Positions 26,427 through 34,818 of a stretch of DNA of 64,000 nucleotides are shown here, in pieces. Numbering within the stretch: the stretch's first letter is position 1; the number at the start of each line of letters is the position of its first letter. A program made the translations under genes and the position numbers. The notes under the pieces are model-generated. The model was given only the letters and a program-made list of their open reading frames with translations. It made no database searches and had not been told where the DNA came from. The DNA lies in contig NZ_JAINWA010000001.1 of the NCBI RefSeq assembly GCF_021021555.1, forward strand, positions 1,302,001 through 1,366,000, in the 5' to 3' direction. Origin of the DNA: Teretinema zuelzerae. Lineage in GTDB: Bacteria; Spirochaetota; Spirochaetia; Treponematales; Treponemataceae.

Positions 26427-26744
26427 TTATGCGTGCGACTTTATCATCGACACGATTTTTTCTTTGCTCATAAAGCCTACGGCGCGGTCTACTGCCTGTC
26501 CGTTCTTGTAGATGATCATCGTAGGAATGCTGGAAACGCCGAACTTGATCGCAAGATCCTGCTCGTCGTCCACATTGACTTTCGCCACAACGGCTGAACC
26601 GCCGACTTCCTTCTCGACTTCTTCGAGGACGGGGCCGAGCATCTTGCACGGTCCGCACCAGGGAGCCCAGAAATCTACTAATACAGGAATATCCTGATTG
26701 ATTACCTTGTCGAAACTCGATCCGTTAGTATGCAACACTGCCAT
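26427..26744 (-). CDS. trxA: Thioredoxin
   Basis: A 105-residue thioredoxin, the cytoplasmic disulfide reductant. The active site is WCGPC (C30, C33) and the cis-proline is in SIPTM. The length is standard. It has a strong AAGGAGG ribosome site and stands alone between xpt and the SpoU methyltransferase gene. No thioredoxin reductase is nearby. Confidence 0.97.
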   Translation of the reverse strand: MAVLHTNGSSFDKVINQDIPVLVDFWAPWCGPCKMLGPVLEEVEKEVGGSAVVAKVNVDDEQDLAIKFGVSSIPTMIIYKNGQAVDRAVGFMSKEKIVSMIKSHA

Positions 26745-26824
26745 TGAGTGCCTCCTTGCTTCGTTTGTATGAGTTAAATATAACCAAACAAGGAGGCTTC
26801 CGCAGTAACTTTGTCACAAAAAAG

Positions 26825-27580
26825 CTATAAAAGCGAAAGTTCGTAGAGAAAGAGGGTCGCCGCCTGCGCGACGTTGAGGCTTTCGATCTCTCCGGTGCCC
26901 GGAATTTTCACGAGATCGTCGCAGGATGAGCGCACCTCGCCGGATAATCCGCTTTCCTCGTTGCCCATGACTACCAGAACCCCCTGAGAGCCGCCGACCA
27001 TGCCCCGCAGGTCCGAAAGGGTGCGCTTCGCCCGGTGGTCGGCTCCGATGCGGAGCATCTTCCCCGCGGACGCCTGAACCAACGCGGCCGCGGAACTCGC
27101 GCGGTAGACCTGGACGAGCTCCATTCCTCCCTGGGCGATGCGGTAGGCGCTCGTCGTGATCTGAGCTTGATCGTCGTCCTCGCCGATGACGATGCGGGTT
27201 ATCCCGAAAAAGGCCGCGCTCCGGACGATAGCGCCGAAATTGTTCGCGTTGCCTACGCGGTCGAGTACCAGGACGCGGGCCTTTTCACGCTGCCACATTT
27301 CAAGGGTGCCCATTTCGAGGCGAGGCACGACCGGCTCCTCGATCATCGCGGCGACGCCCTGGTGATGCACGCTCTGGGTAAGCTTTTCGAGCTCTTCGTC
27401 GGACTCGACCATTTTATAGGGCTTCTTTCTCGCAGCCAAAGTCTTGCAAACGTCGCCGAAATAGCGAGCCTTATCCTTGTTGAAAAACAGACGCTGTATT
27501 TTTTCGGGATGTTTCTCTGCCAGGGCGCGGACGGCTTCAAAACCGCAGACCGCAAGCTCCCGATATTGTTTATTCTTCAT
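26825..27580 (-). CDS. SpoU/TrmH-family RNA 2'-O-methyltransferase
   Basis: A 251-residue SPOUT methyltransferase. The N-terminal substrate-binding part (about 1-85, with FNKDKARYFGDVCK) is followed by the catalytic knot: VLDRVGNANNFGAIVRSAAFFG (motif 1), VVMGNEESGLS (motif 2) and IPGTGEIESLNVAQAATLFLYE (motif 3). These bind AdoMet and methylate a ribose 2'-OH in rRNA or tRNA. The domain order fits RlmB-like 23S rRNA enzymes, but the exact target cannot be assigned from the sequence. A GGAGG ribosome site precedes the ATG at 27580. Confidence 0.88.
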   Translation of the reverse strand: MKNKQYRELAVCGFEAVRALAEKHPEKIQRLFFNKDKARYFGDVCKTLAARKKPYKMVESDEELEKLTQSVHHQGVAAMIEEPVVPRLEMGTLEMWQREKARVLVLDRVGNANNFGAIVRSAAFFGITRIVIGEDDDQAQITTSAYRIAQGGMELVQVYRASSAAALVQASAGKMLRIGADHRAKRTLSDLRGMVGGSQGVLVVMGNEESGLSGEVRSSCDDLVKIPGTGEIESLNVAQAATLFLYELSLL

Positions 27581-27627
27581 GATTCCTCCCTGAAGTAAAA
27601 AGAGTGTATCACAACGATCATTCTTAG

Positions 27628-27679
27628 TTGACTGGATACGGTTTTTTTCTTATTTTCTTGTTACCGAACGTTCGGTAAC
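27628..27679 (+). promoter_or_regulatory. Promoter and perfect 20-bp operator of the efflux operon
   Basis: A -35 box TTGACT (27628-27633), a 17-bp spacer and a -10 box TATTTT (27651-27656). The perfect palindrome GTTACCGAACGTTCGGTAAC (27660-27679) covers the predicted transcription start. It fits a TetR/AcrR-type operator; the tetR-family gene that follows is the likely ligand, giving autorepression. Confidence 0.8.
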
Positions 27680-27738
27680 TTTTTTTATCATACAGGTGAC
27701 AGAGAATGGGGAACTGCGTGTTTCATAAAGGAATAAAG

Positions 27739-28965
27739 ATGAACGAAAATGCGGACAAAACCAATTCCCGGAAAGACCAGATTCTCCGCTCTGCGTTCGA
27801 ACTGATGCAGAACGGAGAAAAATGGTCCCTGTCAGAAATTTCAGCGAAGCTCGGCATCTCAAAGACGGCGATCTACCGGCATTTCAGCAACAAGGCGGAA
27901 ATCGAAGCGGAAATGGACGAACTGTTCGTTTCGGGTTTAACGGAAGCCGTCGAACAGGGAGGAAGCACGCCGAACAGTCTGAGGACGCGAGCCATCGATT
28001 TTTTCAAGGGCAACAACGGTTTCCTGCATCTGTTTTTCGGAAAATTTTTCTCATCGCCGGAATACGAGCTCGCGCTGTTCGAAACGCTGCTCAAACGATC
28101 GCCCCGTCTTGCCGAGTGGAACGCGCGGGCGGCAAAGATGGACGCGGACAGGAGAGCAATTGAAGAAATCAGCCTGATCAAAAACATCATTTCCGTCATG
28201 ATTATTTCGGTAAACGAGCCCAAAATGGAAGTGTTGCAGAAAGATCTTCTCGCCCTGCTGGAAAACGGACTCAAGGCCGATGATTTCCCGGGAATCGCCG
28301 CGAATCCGCAGAACATACCGGACAACAAGCGGCTCGACGAACTGGACGGGCTGTGCGTTCTGCAGCCGTCCGATCTCGGCGAAGCGAACCGTTTTTTCGA
28401 GGCGATCGCAGCAAGCATACGGGAGAACGGCATACATGGAACGACGATACAGAAAATAGCGGAACGGATGGGAACTGCGAAAAGCAGCCTCTATTTCTAC
28501 TATAATAACAAGCAGGAAATGCTGAAAGAACTTGTGCTATCGGAGACAGAGGCGATGAAGGCGCTCTGCGATCGATACAGCGCGCACGGACGCAATTTTC
28601 TCGAACAGCTGTACATATTGATGATGGTCCAATCGCAATACCTGCTGCTCCGCCCGGACATCCTGCCGGTATTCAACTGGATTCGGTATGAGATCATCCG
28701 GACGCCGATCGACCATCCCAACCCCGAGACAGAAAAGGCGCTGGAAGGTTTTCTCTGGCAGGATTTCTTCGGGAAGGACAAAAGGGGAGAAGCCAGGGCC
28801 ATGGCAACCCTGAAATGGGCATCGATCCTTTCGACCTCGATCGTGATACAGCACAACAGGAAGGGATCCCGATCGGATTCCGTGAGCATACGGCAAATGA
28901 ATCGGCTCATGTTTCACAGCATGCTGGCCGGAGACAAGATAGAGAGTGAGAAGGAGTCTATATGA
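27739..28965 (+). CDS. TetR-family regulator with two TetR DNA-binding domains
   Basis: A 408-residue regulator, about twice the usual TetR length. The first TetR helix-turn-helix is near residues 11-55 (ISAKLGISKTAIYRHFSNKAEIEAEM). A second complete one follows near 215-262 (TIQKIAERMGTAKSSLYFYYNNKQEMLKEL). Each is followed by a helical domain, so the protein looks like two TetR units in tandem. The ATG at 27739 has AAGGAA upstream and is preferred to an in-frame codon at 27706. It starts 59 bp after the palindromic operator and overlaps the outer-membrane efflux gene by four bases (ATGA). It should repress the efflux operon and respond to a drug or other ligand. Confidence 0.88.
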   Translation: MNENADKTNSRKDQILRSAFELMQNGEKWSLSEISAKLGISKTAIYRHFSNKAEIEAEMDELFVSGLTEAVEQGGSTPNSLRTRAIDFFKGNNGFLHLFFGKFFSSPEYELALFETLLKRSPRLAEWNARAAKMDADRRAIEEISLIKNIISVMIISVNEPKMEVLQKDLLALLENGLKADDFPGIAANPQNIPDNKRLDELDGLCVLQPSDLGEANRFFEAIAASIRENGIHGTTIQKIAERMGTAKSSLYFYYNNKQEMLKELVLSETEAMKALCDRYSAHGRNFLEQLYILMMVQSQYLLLRPDILPVFNWIRYEIIRTPIDHPNPETEKALEGFLWQDFFGKDKRGEARAMATLKWASILSTSIVIQHNRKGSRSDSVSIRQMNRLMFHSMLAGDKIESEKESI

Positions 28966-30320
28966 ATGCACGCACACTGGCAGCGGCGCTGGCGGCCATG
29001 ATCGCCGTCGGCTTTTCCGCAATCGCAGAACAAACAGAAATAAAACGGCTATCGATAGATGAAGCGGTGAACCTGGCGATGGAGAACAATATCCAGCTGG
29101 CCTCGACGGCGATCGACGTGCGGATGAAAAAGCGCGCGACGGATCTCGCGTGGAACGTCTTCATTCCGACCGTCCAGGGAACGGGAACCCTTGCCCGCTC
29201 GAACAGCGCGGCAAATCCCTATGCCAGCCTACTCGCCATGATCATCCCCGGATATACGGAGAGTGAACCCGAAGAGAAGGACCACTGGACCGCGATGGGA
29301 AACCTTTCGATCAGTTTGAACCTCAATTTAGCTCTCTTCGAAGGGCTCAAGGCCACGCGCCAGTCGTACGACGCGGGGATGCTCACCTGGGAACAGGCGC
29401 GAGCGCAAACCGAACAGAATGTGCGGAAGGCCTTCTACGGACTCCTGCTCCAGCAGGGCAGCCTCGGCCTCGCGCGCGACAAGCTCGCGATCAGCGAAGA
29501 GCGGATGAGGCAGACGCTCACAAATTTCCGCAACGGACTCGTCCCCGAACTGAGCTATCTGCAAACCCAGCTCGCGGTTGAGACGCAAAAGCCGTCCATC
29601 ATGGAGGCAGAGCTCGCGCTGGAACAGCAGACGAACCTCTTCGCCTTCATTCTTGGACTGCCCTTGGGAACCAAACTCGAACTGGACGGAAAGATAGACC
29701 CGCAAGTGCAGTCCTTCGACGCGGACGCTCTCGTGCGGGACCATCTGGCCGAACGATACGATCTTGCCATCCTGAGACAAAACATCGATCTGATGGAAAC
29801 GCAGATCCGGGCGACCAAGCTCCAGATCTATACGCCGAGCCTCGCCCTCAGCCAGAGTTACGGTCCGCGTCTCAGCGCTATCGACGCCGAATGGCTCGAT
29901 ACGGAGAACTGGAGCGATTCCTCCGGCGCCTTCAGCGCAACCCTGGCGTTCAACATCACCAACCTCCTCCCCTTCTCGTCCACCCAGCAAAAGCTAAGGG
30001 AAACGAAGGACGCGAAGAACAAGCTCGAACTCACCATGCAGCAGGCAGTGTATAACGCCGAGCTCGAAGTGCGGAATCTGGTGAAAAAGCTAGAAAAATC
30101 GAGGACATCAATCGCGGCGATGGAAATGAACGTAGCCATCGCGGAAAAGGCATGGCGGCTCACCGAGCAGGGCTACAAGGCGGGAACCATCGAGTACCTC
30201 GACCTCAAGGACGCGGAAAACACCCTTATCCAGGCGAGAATGGGCGTATTGAGCGAAAAGTTCACCTACCTCTCGAATCTTCTGGATCTGGAGACCGCGC
30301 TGAACACCGAACTGAACTAA
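28962..30320 (+). CDS. TolC-like outer-membrane efflux protein
   Basis: A 452-residue outer-membrane factor. A signal peptide (residues 1-22, ending SAIAE) precedes two tandem outer-membrane efflux repeats with long helices; LSIDEAVNLAMENNIQL and the helical KAGTIEYLDLKDAENTLIQA near the C terminus are typical. It forms the exit duct for the RND pump encoded downstream. Its ATG overlaps the stop of the TetR gene, so the two are translationally coupled. The adaptor gene follows 45 bp later. Confidence 0.92.
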   Translation: MNARTLAAALAAMIAVGFSAIAEQTEIKRLSIDEAVNLAMENNIQLASTAIDVRMKKRATDLAWNVFIPTVQGTGTLARSNSAANPYASLLAMIIPGYTESEPEEKDHWTAMGNLSISLNLNLALFEGLKATRQSYDAGMLTWEQARAQTEQNVRKAFYGLLLQQGSLGLARDKLAISEERMRQTLTNFRNGLVPELSYLQTQLAVETQKPSIMEAELALEQQTNLFAFILGLPLGTKLELDGKIDPQVQSFDADALVRDHLAERYDLAILRQNIDLMETQIRATKLQIYTPSLALSQSYGPRLSAIDAEWLDTENWSDSSGAFSATLAFNITNLLPFSSTQQKLRETKDAKNKLELTMQQAVYNAELEVRNLVKKLEKSRTSIAAMEMNVAIAEKAWRLTEQGYKAGTIEYLDLKDAENTLIQARMGVLSEKFTYLSNLLDLETALNTELN

Positions 30321-30365
30321 CGCTGAACTGAATACATTGACCATAGGTCAGGGAGAAAAACATAC

Positions 30366-31343
30366 ATGCGAAAACAAACTGTACTGACGGCCGCGGGCGC
30401 GGCTGTCCTGCTCGCGGGAGGACTCTTCGTCTCCTGCGGTCCGAAAAAGGAAGAAGCCGAGACAGACTCAAAAACGGAAACAACGGCCGATGAAGCCGTG
30501 TTCGCCGTTACCACCATACCCGCGACAAAGGGAGAGCTCCATGAGTATCTGCAGTTTTCAGGCGATGTAACCGCGAAAACCAGCCTGGACATATTGCCGG
30601 ACGCGGCGGGAAAAATAGTAGAAGTCAAAGTGAAGGTCGGCGACCGCGTCGAGAAAAACTCGATCGTAGCCCTCGTGGACGCGTCCCGCCCCGGAATGAC
30701 CTACGAGCCCGGCCCGGTCAAGTCTCCTATCTCGGGAACGATAACGGCGGTGAACGTGGTCCCCGGAAACATGGTCTCCCAACAGATGTCGGTAGCAAAG
30801 GTCAGCAAGACCGAGACACTCCAGGTCACCATGAACGTGCCCGAGCGCTTCGTCTCGAAGATCCGCGCCGAACAAAAAGCGTGGCTGCGCTTCGACGCGT
30901 ATCCGGGAGAGGTATTCCCCGCGCGCATCGAGGAGATCAGCCCGGTGCTCGATCAAACTTCGCGGACCATGGCGGTGAAGCTCGCGCTGACCGATCCCGA
31001 CCCCCGGATCAAGGCGGGAATGTTCGCGCGGGTTAAACTCATCACGGACACCCGCACGAACATCGTGAAAATTCCCGACTCCGCGGTGATCACCCGGTTC
31101 GGCGAAACCTTCGTGTTCGTGGCGGTTCCCGGCGAAAGCGCGGAAACGGAAAAAGAGGTTTTCACCGTGCGCAAGCAGCCGGTAAAGGCCGGAATCCGGG
31201 TCGACGATAAAATCGAAATTTTAAGCGGCCTGACGGCTCAAGACGAAGTGGTTGTCCGCGGACAAACCCTCCTCGAAGACGGTTCCAAGGTAAACGTCGT
31301 CGCCCGTCTTGAAGCCCTTCCCGCGATGGAGAGCGCAGAATGA
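30366..31343 (+). CDS. RND efflux periplasmic adaptor lipoprotein
   Basis: A 325-residue membrane fusion protein. The signal peptide ends in a lax lipobox VSC (Cys22), followed by an acidic linker. The lipoyl-like hairpin (LDILPDAAGKIVEVKVKVGDRVEKNSIVALV), a beta-barrel and a membrane-proximal domain follow. The helical hairpin between the lipoyl halves is very short (near VDASRPGMTYEPGPVKSPISGT), so it resembles short-hairpin adaptors. It links the RND pump to the TolC-like duct. It overlaps the pump gene by four bases. Confidence 0.92.
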   Translation: MRKQTVLTAAGAAVLLAGGLFVSCGPKKEEAETDSKTETTADEAVFAVTTIPATKGELHEYLQFSGDVTAKTSLDILPDAAGKIVEVKVKVGDRVEKNSIVALVDASRPGMTYEPGPVKSPISGTITAVNVVPGNMVSQQMSVAKVSKTETLQVTMNVPERFVSKIRAEQKAWLRFDAYPGEVFPARIEEISPVLDQTSRTMAVKLALTDPDPRIKAGMFARVKLITDTRTNIVKIPDSAVITRFGETFVFVAVPGESAETEKEVFTVRKQPVKAGIRVDDKIEILSGLTAQDEVVVRGQTLLEDGSKVNVVARLEALPAMESAE

Positions 31344-34300
31344 GCCTTTCGAAAACAGTAGTATCGCGGCCGACTACGGTCATGATCATCTTTACGGTCC
31401 TCGCGGCCCTCGGCATCTATGCCACAATGGATCTGCCGCTGGACCTTCTGCCCGATATGGAGCTCCCCTACGTCGCGATAAGCACGACCTACACAGGCGC
31501 CGGCCCGGAGGAAGTAGAAAAGCGCGTTACGCGGCCTCTTGAAAGCGTCATATCGAGCGTTTCAGGCATCGAATACCTCGGATCGCAGTCGTCCAGCGGA
31601 TCGAGTTTGATTTACATCCAGTTCGTATTCGGAACCAACATGGACGAAGCCATGAACGATATCCGGGCGAGCCTCGATTACGTGAAAAACCTTCTTCCGG
31701 ACGACGCGTCGACCCCGATGATCTTCAAGATGGATCCGAACATGATCCCGATCATGAACTACGCGATCAGCGGCAACCGCTCGCCCGAGGAGCTGCGCGA
31801 ATACGCGGAGGACCTGACGCCGAAGCTCGAACAGATCGAAGGCGTCGCGACTGCCAACGTGTTCGGCGGAAGGGAGCGGGCCATCCTCGTGGAAATTCCC
31901 CGCGACAGGCTCCAGGCCTACAACCTGACCGTCACCCAGATATCGCAGCTCATCGGAGCGCAGAACATCCAGGTGGCCGGCGGAACAATCACAGAAGAAG
32001 ACTACAACTACACCATCAGCACCGTCGGAGAATACCGCTCCATCGAAGACGTAAAAAATACCGTCATTTCCTACAAGATGGCGGGAACGACCTACGGTGC
32101 GATGGGCGTGACGAATCCCGGAACGATGACCACGGTGCGGTTGCGGGACATCGCGAACGTATACGAAGGCTACAAGCCGCAGACGTCTTCTTTCTATATG
32201 AACGGAGTGCCGGCAACCCAGCTGAGCATCCAGAAGCAGAGCGGTAAAAACTCCGTCCAGACAGCCCGCGTCGTGCGCGAGAAAATGGAAGAGATCAGGA
32301 AAACCGCTCCTTCGGACATCACCATTACGCTGACCAACGACACGACCGAAATAATCCAGCGGTCGGTCGATCAGGTTGCATCGAGCGCGATACAGGGAGC
32401 GCTTTTCGCGATCATCGTTCTGTTCATATTCCTCCGGAGCGTGCGAAGCACCGTCATCATCGGCCTTACCATTCCGATATCTCTGATCATCACGCTCGGA
32501 ATCATGTTTTTCACCGGCATGACGCTGAACATCATGACGCTCGCGGGACTCGCCCTCGGAGTCGGAATGCTGGTAGACAACTCGATCGTTATTCTGGAAA
32601 ACATCTACACTTATCGGGACAAAGGGGCAAAAGCCTTCGCGGCGGCGGTCCTGGGGTCTCAGGAAATGATGATGGCGATCGCGGCCTCGACCCTCACCAC
32701 GATCTGCGTATTCCTCCCCCTCATCATGTATCAGAAGGAACTCGGCATCATCGGCGAAGTGTTCAAGGGTCTCTCCTTTACCGTCGTCATTTCGCTCCTC
32801 TGCTCGCTTGTAGTGGCTGTCGTTCTGGTGCCGGTTCTCTCGAGCAAGTACTTCAAGATCGGAAGCAAGAAGGAGCGGAATCTTCCCGGCGTATTCGGCG
32901 CGGCCGACCGCCGGCTCGGCATCGCGTTCGACGCTCTCGACCAGGGCTATTACAACTCGATCCGCTGGGTTCTCAAACACAAGCTCATCACGCTCTGCAC
33001 CATCGCAGGACTGTTGATACTCAGCATAGTCATGATTCCGAGGCTGGGCTTCGTATTCATGCCGACCTCGGTAGCCGATTCGGTGAAAATCGACGTAACG
33101 CTTCCCGTCGGCACCAAGCTCGAAACGACTGAAGCCGTTCTGCGCCAGCTGGAACAGACGGTGTATCGCGAAGTCAAAGGCTACAAGCATGTGACGCTGC
33201 TCGCGGGCTCCTCGGGAATGATGGGATTCGGAAACACCTCGTCCTACTCGGGTTCGCTCACCGTAACCCTTCCGCCCCTTTCGGAGCGCATCGATTCGGA
33301 AGACGAGATCAAGGCGAAGCTTCGCTCTCACTTCGGCGACTACCCGGGAGCCACCTTTACGGTCGGCGGCGGCGGCGGAATGCAGCTGGGAGGAGGATCG
33401 TCGGCAGTTGCGATCAGCGTAAAGTCCGAAGACCTCGACAAGGCCCGCGATACGGCGAACGCGATCAAGACGCTGCTTGAAACGGAAGCGGCCGACATGG
33501 TCACCGATCCCAACATCTCCATGAAGGACGGCCTGCCCCAGGTTAATATCGTAATCGACCGCGAACGCATGTACGGGCTCGGCTTGAACGTGTACACGGT
33601 CGGCCAGGAAATAAAGGCGAACATCGCCGGAACCACCGCCAGCCGCTTCAGGCAGGACGGCGAAGAGATCGACATCGTGCTCATGCTCGCGGAAGAGGAT
33701 AAAACTCGCCTGAGCGACCTCGAGCAGATTTTCGTCACCAACGCCTCGGGCCAGCGGATTCCCGTATCGAGCTTCGCGCGGTATCAGGAAGGGGTGTCGC
33801 CGATCAGCATCACCCGCGAAAACCAGAGCCGCCTCATCACCGTGAACGCGGGAAGCGTGCCCGGAAAATCCATCACCGACATCCAGAAGCGCGTGGAATC
33901 GCTCGTTCAGGAAAAAATCCCCCAGGACCCGGCAGTCAGAATCGAATACGGCGGGGACTTTGAAGACCTCATGAAGGCGATAAAGCAGTTCGTCGTCATC
34001 ATCATCATGGCCATCGTGCTTGTTTTCGCAGTTATGGCGAGCCAGTTCGAGTCGCTGCTGGATCCGTTCATCGTGCTGTTCACCATGCCGCTCGTCGTCG
34101 TCGGAATCGTCGCGATTTACGCGATCACCGGCCTGCCCCTGAACGTCATGACGGCGGTCGGCGTGCTGATCCTCGTAGGAATCATCGTAAATAACGGCAT
34201 CGTGCTCGTGGACTACACCAATCTGCTGAGAAAGCGCGGCCTCGCCCTCGCGGACGCCTGCGCCCAGGCGGCTCGAAGCCGGCTCAGGCCGATTTTGATG

Positions 34301-34543
34301 ACGACTCTCACCACCGTGCTCGGACTCGTTCCGATGGCGTTCTTCCCCGGCGAAGGTTCCGAGATGGTACAGCCGATCGGACAAACCGTCCTCGGAGGGC
34401 TCTCCTTCGGAACCCTGATGACGCTCTTCCTCATGCCGGTGCTCTATTACGGATTCAACCGGATACGCGAAAAAAGGGAGCTGAAAAAGGCCGCACGGCT
34501 GGAACGGAAGCTGGCTCTCGCCGCTGAAAAAGGAGGGCTTTAA
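31340..34543 (+). CDS. RND-family multidrug efflux permease
   Basis: A 1067-residue inner-membrane RND pump (AcrB/HAE1-like) with two repeats of a membrane helix, a large periplasmic loop and five to six helices. GVGMLVDNSIVILENIYTY in helix 4 has the proton-relay aspartate D413 but Asn (N414) where AcrB has a second Asp. ILVGIIVNNGIVLVDYTNLLRKRG in helix 10 has the same layout as in other VDN-type pumps. A glycine-rich segment, VGGGGGMQLGGGSS, marks the second periplasmic loop. It should export drugs, detergents or lipids using the proton gradient. It is coupled by ATGA to the adaptor upstream, and its stop codon overlaps the next ATG. Confidence 0.94.
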   Translation: MSLSKTVVSRPTTVMIIFTVLAALGIYATMDLPLDLLPDMELPYVAISTTYTGAGPEEVEKRVTRPLESVISSVSGIEYLGSQSSSGSSLIYIQFVFGTNMDEAMNDIRASLDYVKNLLPDDASTPMIFKMDPNMIPIMNYAISGNRSPEELREYAEDLTPKLEQIEGVATANVFGGRERAILVEIPRDRLQAYNLTVTQISQLIGAQNIQVAGGTITEEDYNYTISTVGEYRSIEDVKNTVISYKMAGTTYGAMGVTNPGTMTTVRLRDIANVYEGYKPQTSSFYMNGVPATQLSIQKQSGKNSVQTARVVREKMEEIRKTAPSDITITLTNDTTEIIQRSVDQVASSAIQGALFAIIVLFIFLRSVRSTVIIGLTIPISLIITLGIMFFTGMTLNIMTLAGLALGVGMLVDNSIVILENIYTYRDKGAKAFAAAVLGSQEMMMAIAASTLTTICVFLPLIMYQKELGIIGEVFKGLSFTVVISLLCSLVVAVVLVPVLSSKYFKIGSKKERNLPGVFGAADRRLGIAFDALDQGYYNSIRWVLKHKLITLCTIAGLLILSIVMIPRLGFVFMPTSVADSVKIDVTLPVGTKLETTEAVLRQLEQTVYREVKGYKHVTLLAGSSGMMGFGNTSSYSGSLTVTLPPLSERIDSEDEIKAKLRSHFGDYPGATFTVGGGGGMQLGGGSSAVAISVKSEDLDKARDTANAIKTLLETEAADMVTDPNISMKDGLPQVNIVIDRERMYGLGLNVYTVGQEIKANIAGTTASRFRQDGEEIDIVLMLAEEDKTRLSDLEQIFVTNASGQRIPVSSFARYQEGVSPISITRENQSRLITVNAGSVPGKSITDIQKRVESLVQEKIPQDPAVRIEYGGDFEDLMKAIKQFVVIIIMAIVLVFAVMASQFESLLDPFIVLFTMPLVVVGIVAIYAITGLPLNVMTAVGVLILVGIIVNNGIVLVDYTNLLRKRGLALADACAQAARSRLRPILMTTLTTVLGLVPMAFFPGEGSEMVQPIGQTVLGGLSFGTLMTLFLMPVLYYGFNRIREKRELKKAARLERKLALAAEKGGL

Positions 34544-34818
34544 TGAAGAGAATCGAAATTATTTTCAGCCAATCGCTCGAGGAAGACGTCTTCGCCTCGC
34601 TGGCGCATATACCGGAAGCCGCGCGCTTCTCGATCATACCGGGGGTCCGCGGCAAGGGCTACTCTGTCCCTAAAATGGGAGACGCCGTATGGCCGGGAGA
34701 AAACACCATGATGATAATCTGGTGCGAATCAGACGCGGCGGCGGCCGAAATTGAAAAAGCGGTCGTTTCCGTACGGGAAAAATATCCCGACGAAGGCGTC
34801 GCCTGTTTTATGATGTAG
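34543..34818 (+). CDS. Small PII-like/ferredoxin-fold protein in the efflux operon
   Basis: A 91-residue cytoplasmic protein of unknown function. The predicted beta-alpha-beta-beta-alpha-beta order (KRIEIIFSQSLEEDVFASL, ENTMMIIWCES, AAEIEKAVVSVREKYPDEGVACFMM) and the central PGVRGKGYS loop resemble PII-like/DUF3240-type proteins. It has no signal peptide. Its ATG overlaps the RND pump stop, so it belongs to the efflux operon as its last gene. A role in sensing or tuning the pump would fit its fold and place but is an inference. It ends 11 bp inside the convergent flavoprotein gene. Confidence 0.7.
   Translation: MKRIEIIFSQSLEEDVFASLAHIPEAARFSIIPGVRGKGYSVPKMGDAVWPGENTMMIIWCESDAAAAEIEKAVVSVREKYPDEGVACFMM

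Noticed and set aside
31562-34384. A 940-codon - strand frame opposite the RND pump gene
   Set aside because: It is the antisense of a high-GC gene, with His/Asp/Arg-rich low-quality sequence, no ribosome site and no recognisable domain. The + strand pump is clearly real.
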